64,000 nucleotides of DNA, from the NCBI GenBank assembly GCA_964590435.1, contig CAZPWT010000044.1:6582-70581 (forward strand), given 5' to 3'. This document shows positions 8,614 through 15,041 of the stretch, piece by piece. The notes below the pieces were generated by a model that was given only the letters and a program-made list of their open reading frames with translations, searched no databases and was not told the origin of the DNA. Every line of letters begins with the position of its first letter. The stretch's first letter is position 1. Made by a program: the position numbers and the translations under genes. This DNA is from WSZJ01 sp964590435. Its GTDB lineage: Bacteria > Planctomycetota > MHYJ01 > WSZJ01.

Positions 8614-8985
8614 ATGGCAGAACCCGTCATGCTCAGCGGCACGCTTTCTGAGGAGATGTGGCTGTTGAGCGTCAAGCCGCAAGACAAGGTGTTGGCATGG
8701 GCTCCGAAGGGAATGGTGACCCTGTTCTCATCCAAGGATGCGGTCGTGAAATTCGCCAGCGGCATGAACGTCGGGAAGGACAAGGGTTTGCTTCAGATTA
8801 GAGGATGGGACGCGCTGCTCGCACTGCTGAAGGGTCTTAAGTCAACAGGTTGCAAGTACGTCTGCATCGATCCGGTCGGAGTTGCGGCTCAGGCCGGTGG
8901 AGTCGACGCGGTGATTTCGAAGGTGCAGGAGGTGGTCGACGGCAAATTCGACTTCGGCGGGCCCCCCGACCCGAGCTCCCGATAG
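8614..8985 (+). CDS. Hypothetical protein, first gene of cargo group
   Basis: A 123-residue protein that I do not recognise. It lacks a signal peptide and membrane segments. The segment LAWAPKGMVTLFSSKDAVVKFASGM followed by LLQIRGWDALLALL suggests a compact alpha/beta domain. AGGAGG at 8602-8607 fixes the ATG at 8614. It opens a co-directional group of four genes (8614-10866) that looks less G+C-rich than the recombinase module, consistent with separate acquisition. Confidence 0.6.
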   Translation: MAEPVMLSGTLSEEMWLLSVKPQDKVLAWAPKGMVTLFSSKDAVVKFASGMNVGKDKGLLQIRGWDALLALLKGLKSTGCKYVCIDPVGVAAQAGGVDAVISKVQEVVDGKFDFGGPPDPSSR

Positions 8986-9026
8986 AAGATTCTGGAAGCC
9001 CGAGATGCGGAATTGAGGAACGGTGA

Positions 9027-9440
9027 ATGAACGCCTTCCGACATGTGATTCGTGAGCGACGCGGCGACAGTATCCTTGCCGAGTTCGCAGGCGAATCGAA
9101 CGGCTCTTTGACCGTTACTCTATACGATGACCAGGCCCAACCTCGAGGCGGCGCTGTGTGGCCAGCGAGCGAGAACGCGCCGCGCTTCTTCTTGCTCGAC
9201 TCGGCACAACTTGCAAGGTCGGCACTCCAGATCGACATGGACCAGCATTGGTCGTTGGCAGCGGACATCGAGGGGCGTCGATTTCGACTGCGATCGTGGC
9301 TTGGTCCAGGTGAGTCCATCGGGTTCATTCTGATGGCTGAGACTGAACTCCGCCGGGCGGCCATCGCGGTTGGGGAAGATGGCATTCCCTTCCTTCAGCT
9401 CTTCGATTCATCCGGCAAGTTGATCGGTCGGAGCTCGTAG
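9027..9440 (+). CDS. Hypothetical protein, cargo group
   Basis: A 137-residue soluble protein with alternating hydrophobic strands (SLTVTLYDD, FFLLDSAQLARSALQIDMD, FRLRSWLG, GFILMAE, FLQLFDSSGKLIG), suggesting a beta-rich fold. I recognise no family. It ends 7 bases before the metallo-beta-lactamase-fold gene, and so probably shares its transcript. Confidence 0.55.
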   Translation: MNAFRHVIRERRGDSILAEFAGESNGSLTVTLYDDQAQPRGGAVWPASENAPRFFLLDSAQLARSALQIDMDQHWSLAADIEGRRFRLRSWLGPGESIGFILMAETELRRAAIAVGEDGIPFLQLFDSSGKLIGRSS

Positions 9441-9447
9441 CTGACCC

Positions 9448-10215
9448 ATGGGAAAGATCCACTTTTGCAACGTCGGATGTGCAGATTGCACCGTGATTCA
9501 GGGCGCCACTGCGACGTACCTCATCGACTGTTCGGGCATTGAGGACCATGCTGGACTGCTGCCCTCGTCTAGGAAGCTCCGCGGTGTATTCATCACGCAC
9601 CAGCACCGCGACCACTTCGGAGGACTGACTTACCTCAAGGACAAGGGGTACTCGATCGAATTCCTGATTTACTCGCCGTATGAGCGCAGACAGGGAGACA
9701 ACAGCGTGGAGTACGACGAGTGGCGAGAGTTTAACGAGCTCCGTGACTATTTCGTGGGCCGGGGAACGCAGACTCGGACTCCCTTTAGGCAGTCGGATTT
9801 CAAGAAGCGGTTCTGGGAAGCCGGAGACCTGGACTTTGAGATTCTCGCGCCGTTTGAGGACCTCGCCAAGAGTGACACCCGCGAGCTTCACGACGCCTGC
9901 CTGGTTGTCGGCGTGTATGCTGGCTCCCGCCGTTTCCTGGTCTGCGGCGACGCCTCGGACGCCAGCCTCAACAAGCTGGCTAGCAATACAACAAACTACT
10001 GCAACGACGTGCTGCGATGCAGTCATCACGCGAGCATCAACGGCGCCGACTTGGAGTTTGTGAAGAAGGCTGCCGCGAAGTACACGGTGATCTCCACAGC
10101 GTCCGGCGTACACGACAACGTGCCCCATCCGACTGCCCTGAAGCGGTACGCTGACAACACGGCGAACAAGGTTTACAGAACTGACGTGTTCGGAAGCGTC
10201 AATTGGGAATACTAG
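9448..10215 (+). CDS. ComEC-like metallo-beta-lactamase-fold protein
   Basis: 255 residues. The metal-binding signature THQHRDHFGG (HxHxDH) lies near residue 51, with later ligand motifs CGDASD near 168 and CSHHAS near 190, and the C-terminal TDVFGSVNW strand typical of ComEC/Rec2-type domains. There are no transmembrane segments, so this is a free-standing soluble domain rather than the DNA-uptake channel. The fold hydrolyses phosphodiesters in nucleases of this group, so a nuclease or nucleotide-hydrolase activity is likely; the substrate is unknown. It sits between two small unknown genes and a membrane protein on a mobile element, a setting in which such domains may act in defence. Confidence 0.8.
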   Translation: MGKIHFCNVGCADCTVIQGATATYLIDCSGIEDHAGLLPSSRKLRGVFITHQHRDHFGGLTYLKDKGYSIEFLIYSPYERRQGDNSVEYDEWREFNELRDYFVGRGTQTRTPFRQSDFKKRFWEAGDLDFEILAPFEDLAKSDTRELHDACLVVGVYAGSRRFLVCGDASDASLNKLASNTTNYCNDVLRCSHHASINGADLEFVKKAAAKYTVISTASGVHDNVPHPTALKRYADNTANKVYRTDVFGSVNWEY

Positions 10216-10218
10216 GCG

Positions 10219-10866
10219 ATGGGCGAATACCTTTCGAGATTCACCTTCTACGACGTGATGGGCTACTTGCTGCCAGGGCTCATCGCCCTTTGCGCTGTGC
10301 TTCTCGCGGCATCAGCGATAAGCCCTGCCTGGACAACTGGCGCAGTAAGCGAGGTCCCTCACTGGTTTGTGCTCCTCGTGGCGGCCTACTTCGCGGGGCA
10401 CGCTGTCCAAGGATTGACGCATCGTCTTTTCCCCAGGGACGTCCTACGTGCCCAGATCGCTCGAACGGCGGCCCCGGCGCTTCTTTCCGTAGTAAGAAGG
10501 GCCATGGAACATCATTCGCTTCCAGCCACCGAGGCCGTGAGCCAGTTTGCTTCGCTTGATGCCCTCAAATTGGACTTTGAAGACCGTGAAGTCTTGGTAG
10601 CCCGGCAAGGGTTCTTCCGGGGGTCGTCACTCTCGTTTGGTTTTCTCGGGGTCGTCCTGCTTGTCTCAGGCATCTTCGGCAGGGAGGTATCAGTGTTCGC
10701 GTTCGCGCCTGGCCGTGGGCTGTGCACCACGGGCGGCGTTCTGAGCTTGGGTCTTGGCGCATTGTTTCTGTGCCGATACCGAGATTTCATACGTCACGAG
10801 CTCGAATACGCCGCAGCGGAAGCGGCGAGAAGCGTCCGGTCGACCAGCGACTCGACGCCTAGCTGA
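10219..10866 (+). CDS. Membrane protein, cargo group
   Basis: A 215-residue integral membrane protein with about four hydrophobic segments (near 14-32, 48-62, 137-155, 172-190) and a cytoplasmic-looking middle domain. It begins with FTFYDVMGYLLPG, an opening I have seen in uncharacterised membrane proteins of accessory islands. It starts 3 bases after the metallo-beta-lactamase-fold gene, so the two are almost certainly co-expressed. No enzyme motif is visible. Confidence 0.65.
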   Translation: MGEYLSRFTFYDVMGYLLPGLIALCAVLLAASAISPAWTTGAVSEVPHWFVLLVAAYFAGHAVQGLTHRLFPRDVLRAQIARTAAPALLSVVRRAMEHHSLPATEAVSQFASLDALKLDFEDREVLVARQGFFRGSSLSFGFLGVVLLVSGIFGREVSVFAFAPGRGLCTTGGVLSLGLGALFLCRYRDFIRHELEYAAAEAARSVRSTSDSTPS

Positions 10867-11107
10867 TTCGTGCGCCCTTCGGCTCGACCGTCACCGGCCC
10901 GACCAATTCGGGCGACGGCGAGTAGCGCCAGGACGCGCTCTCGGCTCCAAGTGGCCCCAACAGGCGGCGGCGGCTGACACTCCCATCGATCGCATGCTTG
11001 CGCCCGCGAGCCAAGGGCATTTCCGGGACTTCGAGCTCGCCCGCACTCTTCCCGGCCGTGACGCGTCCTTTCCGATCCTGCTCGCCTGACGTTCCGGCTC
11101 GAATCAC
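10859..11107 (-). CDS. Possible small basic protein related to the 11375-11680 gene
   Basis: A minus-strand reading frame of 82 codons from a GTG at 11107, convergent with the membrane protein and overlapping its end by 8 bases. The stretch VPEMPLARGRKHAIDGSVSR resembles by eye EPELLLAHGRKQVVVGSGER in the neighbouring minus-strand gene, suggesting a decayed or diverged duplicate. The start is weakly supported and the frame may be a remnant. Confidence 0.3.
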   Translation of the reverse strand: MIRAGTSGEQDRKGRVTAGKSAGELEVPEMPLARGRKHAIDGSVSRRRLLGPLGAESASWRYSPSPELVGPVTVEPKGARIS

Positions 11108-11162
11108 TTCCCTTCCCCGCCCCTCCGAGCCCACATGAACCCTACCCACTTCGGAGGCACCG

Positions 11163-11384
11163 ATGTTCGGCTTCGAGATCCGAGTCCGCGTGAACTCGCT
11201 GACCTGCCTGGACTGCGAGGTCCGGTTCGGCCTGGAGAACGCCAGATTCCAGCGTGGCAAGGACTGGAACGTCTCACGTGGCGTCCATCTCGTATGCCCG
11301 CGGTGTGGCGGCACGAAGACGGTGCCGGAGATGGAGGTCGAGTTCCGGGATCTCTCGCTGCCACCGCCGAAGTCTCAGTCCTGA
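11163..11384 (+). CDS. Small zinc-ribbon protein
   Basis: 73 residues with two CxxC knuckles, CLDC at about 15-18 and CPRC at about 47-50, plus a GGT turn, as in a small treble-clef or rubredoxin-like zinc ribbon. GGAGG lies about 6 bases before the ATG. The 3' end overlaps the convergent AT-hook gene by 10 bases. It probably binds nucleic acid or a protein partner. Confidence 0.55.
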   Translation: MFGFEIRVRVNSLTCLDCEVRFGLENARFQRGKDWNVSRGVHLVCPRCGGTKTVPEMEVEFRDLSLPPPKSQS

Positions 11385-11680
11385 CGCCGCCCCGTCTTCT
11401 TGCTCCCCTTGGGCCGCCCCGGCCCGCGCTTCTTGTTCTTCGAGACCTTCGGCCGCCCAGGACCGCGACGCGGTGGAGCGCCGTCGATTGGGGCTATTTC
11501 GACCCGAGTCCGAATCTCGACCGGCACCAGCCGGTAGACCCGCGCCTTCCCCAAGGTGCCCGCCGCCGCCCGCTCACCGAGCAGAGCCAGGATGCGCTCC
11601 CCGCTCCCGACGACGACCTGCTTTCGCCCGTGGGCCAGCAGCAACTCCGGTTCGGCCCCGCCACTTCCCCGCTTCGCCAT
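11375..11680 (-). CDS. Small protein with two AT-hook-like motifs
   Basis: A 101-residue basic protein. The C-terminal tail carries two AT-hook-type cores, RRGPGRPK and KRGPGRPKGSKK, which bind the minor groove of A+T-rich DNA. The N-terminal 65 residues form a separate domain of unknown type. The start at 11680 is supported by AGGAGG 6 bases upstream on the minus strand; a longer frame upstream of it is not needed. A DNA-architecture or silencing role is plausible on a mobile element. Confidence 0.65.
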   Translation of the reverse strand: MAKRGSGGAEPELLLAHGRKQVVVGSGERILALLGERAAAGTLGKARVYRLVPVEIRTRVEIAPIDGAPPRRGPGRPKVSKNKKRGPGRPKGSKKTGRRQD

Positions 11681-11826
11681 GTTGGCCTCCTGCGCAAACG
11701 GTAGCGGGGGCGAGGCGACAGGGCGAGCGAATCTAGCGCACGGGTGCGCCCCTCGCTCGCGATCACGCGAAGGCCAGGTGATGGGCAATGAACGCCATTC
11801 AACCGGCAATGGTGCTCATTCGGGAG

Positions 11827-12447
11827 TCATTTGTAGTCGAGTCGACTGAGGTCATCGGCTTCGACGAGCTGCGGCGCGTCAGGGTCCACTCCTTCGATCC
11901 CCAGTGTCACGTTTCTCAAGAACGAGCAGACCGCCTTGTTCAGCGTGCGCAGTCGCCGGATGTCAAAGGCCCGAGGAAACTTCTCGAGAGTCGATTCGCA
12001 GTGATCCTTCGCGCCTCCGGGCAGCTTTCCCGGCTTCTTCAGCGGATAGCGGAATTCAAAACCGTTGGGATCGAGACCATGAAGCTCTAACACCAGCTTC
12101 TCGATTCGATTCAGCGTCGCGACCGGACCCGTTGGGTAGTGCGCCCTAACGCGAGGTCTCACCGCTTTCCACAATTCAGCGAGGTCATGGGTGGCAACCA
12201 GTGTGTCCTTTGCCCACTTGCCCTCGAGGTGACCGTCGCGAATGAGGAACCATTTCAGATGGACCTCGACCGCGTGTCGAACCAGAAATCCGATCGGATA
12301 GAGGTACGGATCCGGGTGACCCGTCCACTTCTTCCTCCCCAGCCACCCGACCAATGCGTCTGCGGCCTCACGGTATCCATCAGCGTACGCATCCCACGAA
12401 TGAGCCCCGTACCACCTGACGAAGGCGATCGTTCGATTCTGTCCCAT
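11827..12447 (-). CDS. Possible HEPN-domain protein
   Basis: 206 residues, largely helical. The segment YPIGFLVRHAVEVHLKWFLIRDGH followed by HDLAELW resembles the helical core of HEPN-type proteins, but the diagnostic Rx4-6H motif is not clear. GGAGGA lies 7 bases before the ATG at 12447. It precedes no obvious nucleotidyltransferase partner. HEPN proteins often act as RNases in toxin or defence systems; that function here is only a suggestion. Confidence 0.45.
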   Translation of the reverse strand: MGQNRTIAFVRWYGAHSWDAYADGYREAADALVGWLGRKKWTGHPDPYLYPIGFLVRHAVEVHLKWFLIRDGHLEGKWAKDTLVATHDLAELWKAVRPRVRAHYPTGPVATLNRIEKLVLELHGLDPNGFEFRYPLKKPGKLPGGAKDHCESTLEKFPRAFDIRRLRTLNKAVCSFLRNVTLGIEGVDPDAPQLVEADDLSRLDYK

Positions 12448-12507
12448 CGCACGTCCTCCATTAACCCAATGCCCGACGTCGTGCGGCTCCTCGAGGGCCC
12501 CCTCTCG

Positions 12508-13392
12508 TCAGGACCGTTCCCAAGCCGGCGGCCTACTCGGTACTCCGTGCTGGAGAAGCTGAAGCCGGGGGATCTTGGCTTCCTTGAAGATCCCACGCCC
12601 CCTCTGCTCGTTCACCCGGCGTAGCGCCTCCTCCGCCCGGGCCTTCAGGGCCTCTTGGCCGAGGAGGAACTTGCTGCCCAGACGTCGCACCGCGACGTAG
12701 GGGTAGATCATCCAGTCGACCAACGTCAGGAAGGGCTCGTGCTCGGGCGCCTCGGGGACGACCTTCCACGGCGAGTCCTCCAGGCCGAACAGGCCGGGGT
12801 TCTTGTAGCCGAAGGTGCCCCGAAGCTGATTCACGAAGGCCAGATAGACTTGCGGCGTCAGAACTTCCTCGCGATCCGCGGCCAGCCTGGGATCAAAGAC
12901 CACGTCGATCTTGTCGGGCATCGGACCGGCACAGAGGACCTGCACCACTCCGTTCTCGAAGAGACGAAGCACTACCTCCGAGTAGTTGAAGTCCTCGACG
13001 CTGCATCTGCGAGCGGCGGCGATCCAGCGGTCCCCCAACGATCCCGCGTTCGCGCGCTTCGCACATTCGCGGATCATCCCGACGAACTCCTCCCTCGGGA
13101 TGTTCCGGAAATGCTCGTCGGTCCTTACAGCAAAGGCGCAGACCGTCGCGTTTGCCTGAACCACGATCTCGCACGCCCGGGAGAACTGCTCAGCGGAGAG
13201 ATCGCACCCCTTGAGTTCCCCCTTTCGAAGCTGGCTCGGTGGAGCCGAGTCGACGAGCCGCTTCACGCCGTCTGTGACGAGGGAACGCGTTCGATCGTCC
13301 CAGTCCGCGATCACCGCGCCGATCCCACTGAGGGAGTCCTGCTCCGCGGAGAAGCTCCCGCTCTCGTCGACTGCGACGATCTTCGTCGTCAT
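12508..13392 (-). CDS. DUF3800-like protein (RNase H-like fold)
   Basis: 294 residues. The N-terminus MTTKIVAVDESGSFS matches the DUF3800 opening, in which the first Asp belongs to an RNase H-like active site. Further acidic positions occur at KGELKGCD, KIDVVFDPR and VDWMIY. The C-terminal EEALRRVNEQRGRGIF lies in a helix. AAGGAGGG precedes the ATG at 13392. DUF3800 proteins occur widely on phages and islands; their biochemical role is unproven. It is divergent from nothing and lies last before the tRNA-Asn gene. Confidence 0.65.
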   Translation of the reverse strand: MTTKIVAVDESGSFSAEQDSLSGIGAVIADWDDRTRSLVTDGVKRLVDSAPPSQLRKGELKGCDLSAEQFSRACEIVVQANATVCAFAVRTDEHFRNIPREEFVGMIRECAKRANAGSLGDRWIAAARRCSVEDFNYSEVVLRLFENGVVQVLCAGPMPDKIDVVFDPRLAADREEVLTPQVYLAFVNQLRGTFGYKNPGLFGLEDSPWKVVPEAPEHEPFLTLVDWMIYPYVAVRRLGSKFLLGQEALKARAEEALRRVNEQRGRGIFKEAKIPRLQLLQHGVPSRPPAWERS

Positions 13393-13742
13393 GGTCCCTC
13401 CTTATCGTTCGAGGGGCGTTCTCGGTTCGACTGGTTCTTCACCAAGATCGGCGGAAAGCCGTCTGCGGAGGAGCGTCTCGCGAGCGGAATGTGTCTCAAC
13501 CCGTTAAGCGACCTGCTCTTCCATCTCTGCCCGGATTCCAGAGAGTTTTGCCTTCAGTACGGTCCGGGGTGCCTCAACGCGGGACGGTTGCAACTTCCGG
13601 CGCCGGCTCAGTATCGCGGCCCTGCCCTACCCCGCGTCGCAAGTCCCGACAGCGCCCACAAATAAAAACACCCGGCGTCCTGCGCACTCCGGCGAGCTGT
13701 TAACCAGCCCTTCGGAATTCGTGCGCGAGACGACGGGTGTAG
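13393..13742. other. Non-coding stretch beside tRNA-Asn
   Basis: 350 bases without a convincing gene on either strand, between the DUF3800-like gene and tRNA-Asn. Short frames here lack ribosome-binding sites and recognisable content. If the accessory region is one integrated element, its right end may lie in this stretch, but no long direct repeat of the tRNA 3' end is visible. Confidence 0.5.
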
Positions 13743-13814
13743 CTCCCCGGGGAGGACTCGAACCTCCAACACACCGGTTAACAGCCGGTTACTCTACCAT
13801 TGAGCTACCGGGGA
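13743..13814 (-). tRNA. tRNA-Asn (GTT)
   Basis: The minus strand folds as a complete tRNA: acceptor TCCCCGG/CCGGGGA, D arm AGCTCAATGGTAGAGT, anticodon loop CTGTTAA with anticodon GTT, T arm GGAGG-TTCGAGT-CCTCC, discriminator G. No CCA is encoded. Its structure is fully canonical, unlike the tRNAs at the right end of the window. Confidence 0.97.
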
Positions 13815-13949
13815 ACGTTCGGGGCGGAATCGTAGTGATGAATGCCCCGCCCGTCAACTCAACGCCCTTCCCCGCCTCGCGGTTCACAGCCCCCGCCATG
13901 AAAGACGGCCCCCGGCCGGGTCGCCGGGGGCCGCCGCCGTTCCCTCGCG

Positions 13950-14537
13950 TTACTTCGTTCCTGCGGGCGCCGCCCAGGAGCTCGGGCAGAGGACACCCAT
14001 GGCCTCGGCCTCCCTGGGCGCACCGATGGCGAAGACGTCGACCCTTCCCTGGTAGAACAGGATGTTGCGGTCGTCGCCCTTCCCGTGATAGGGGACGCCG
14101 TGTTCGTCGTTGCCGCAGGCGGCGATGGGAAATTCCGGGGGCGTGAAGTTCTCGTCCAGGCCGGCGGCGCCCCAGGTGTAGCGCGGGGAGCCGGGTTTGT
14201 CGGAGTTGGACCAGGTGCCGGACTCCTTGAGGCCCCAGAAATGGGTGCCCGCGCCGGCCTTGCCGCGGACGGCGCAGCGGAAGAGATTGCCGTCGGTGGC
14301 CATTTCCTTGCTCCAGAGCAGGGCGAACCAGGTCGCGGCGCCGGGGGTCGGGGAAGCCTTGTACTTGGACTCGTAGAGGGCGAAGTAGACGCCGATCTGC
14401 TTGAGGGAGTTCTTGCAGTCGGTCTTGCGGCTGTGGCCACGGCCACAGACGTTGATGGGGACGAGGAAGGCGACGAGGACGACGATGATGAAGATGAGGA
14501 CGACGAACTCGAAGAGAGTGATCCCTTTCCGGTTCAT
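13950..14537 (-). CDS. Type IV prepilin-like protein (DUF1559-like layout)
   Basis: 195 residues. The N-terminus MNRKGITLFEFVVL has a prepilin peptidase site (cleavage after Gly5, Glu at mature position 5), followed by one hydrophobic helix of about 20 residues. The globular part has eight or more Cys residues and conserved pieces SLKQIGVYFALYESKY and DGNLFRCAV. This is the arrangement of the large planctomycete pseudopilin families. GGAGA lies 7 bases before the ATG. It would be exported and assembled or retained in the inner membrane/periplasm. It stands alone between tRNA-Asn and a 500-base non-coding region. Confidence 0.85.
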   Translation of the reverse strand: MNRKGITLFEFVVLIFIIVVLVAFLVPINVCGRGHSRKTDCKNSLKQIGVYFALYESKYKASPTPGAATWFALLWSKEMATDGNLFRCAVRGKAGAGTHFWGLKESGTWSNSDKPGSPRYTWGAAGLDENFTPPEFPIAACGNDEHGVPYHGKGDDRNILFYQGRVDVFAIGAPREAEAMGVLCPSSWAAPAGTK

Positions 14538-14908
14538 GGAGTTTCTCCGTCCGGTTGGAAACGTGGTAACGGCCGGGGCGCACGGTGCGGCCCGGGGGCG
14601 GGCGATGTCCGTCGGCGTGGTGAAGAACGCCCGACCGCCGCTCCGGGCGGCCCGTGGGGGCGGCGGGGAGTCTCCGTGGGGAGAGGGGCGATCGCGGACT
14701 CGCGGGCCAGGAACCGGTGACTCGGGATGATGGGATAGATGAGTGCAGGGGTTGGGGCGTCGGGAGGCGGCGAGGGCCTGAGGCTGGGGGGCGGGTCTTC
14801 GGTGGGGGTCGGTCGTCCTCCTTCCGCAAATGGGACCGACCGCATTGTAGAGAAAGCCAGGCCGCATAAGAAGCCACCCGCCGAAGCCGCGCAGCGGCGG
14901 AGGCGGGC
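14538..14908. other. Non-coding region upstream of the prepilin
   Basis: About 370 bases with G-rich runs and no supportable gene. It must include the prepilin promoter; no clear -35/-10 pair is visible to me. Minus-strand frames here are proline-rich and look like unselected G+C-rich sequence. Confidence 0.5.
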
Positions 14909-15007
14909 CCTCAACCTTCACCTTTCCCTTTTCCTTAACCTGCCGTTGTCCCTCCGCAGCCGGCGGTTTGCGCCGGGTTAAGGAAAAGGGAAAGGTGAAG
15001 GTCAAGG
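14909..15007. terminator. 32-base near-perfect inverted repeat downstream of the P-type ATPase
   Basis: Left arm 14909-14940 (CCTCAACCTTCACCTTTC..., pyrimidine-only except for a few A) and right arm 14976-15007 are complementary at 30 of 32 positions around a 35-base loop. G+C-rich flanks (about 14881-14908 and 15007-15035) extend the pairing imperfectly. It begins 35 bases after the ATPase stop (15042, minus strand), a terminator position, but it has no U-tract and is much longer than a usual intrinsic terminator. Confidence 0.6.
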
Positions 15008-15041
15008 GGCGGCGCTGCGCGCCGCAGGGCTCGCAGAGGGA

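Noticed and set aside
13685..13705. GCTGTTAACC near tRNA-Asn as part of an attachment site
   Set aside because: It matches the anticodon region rather than the 3' end, is partly self-complementary, and is only 10 bases long.
14538..14908. 126-codon minus-strand frame upstream of the prepilin
   Set aside because: Pro/Arg-rich, without a ribosome-binding site, and overlapping the region where the prepilin promoter should be.
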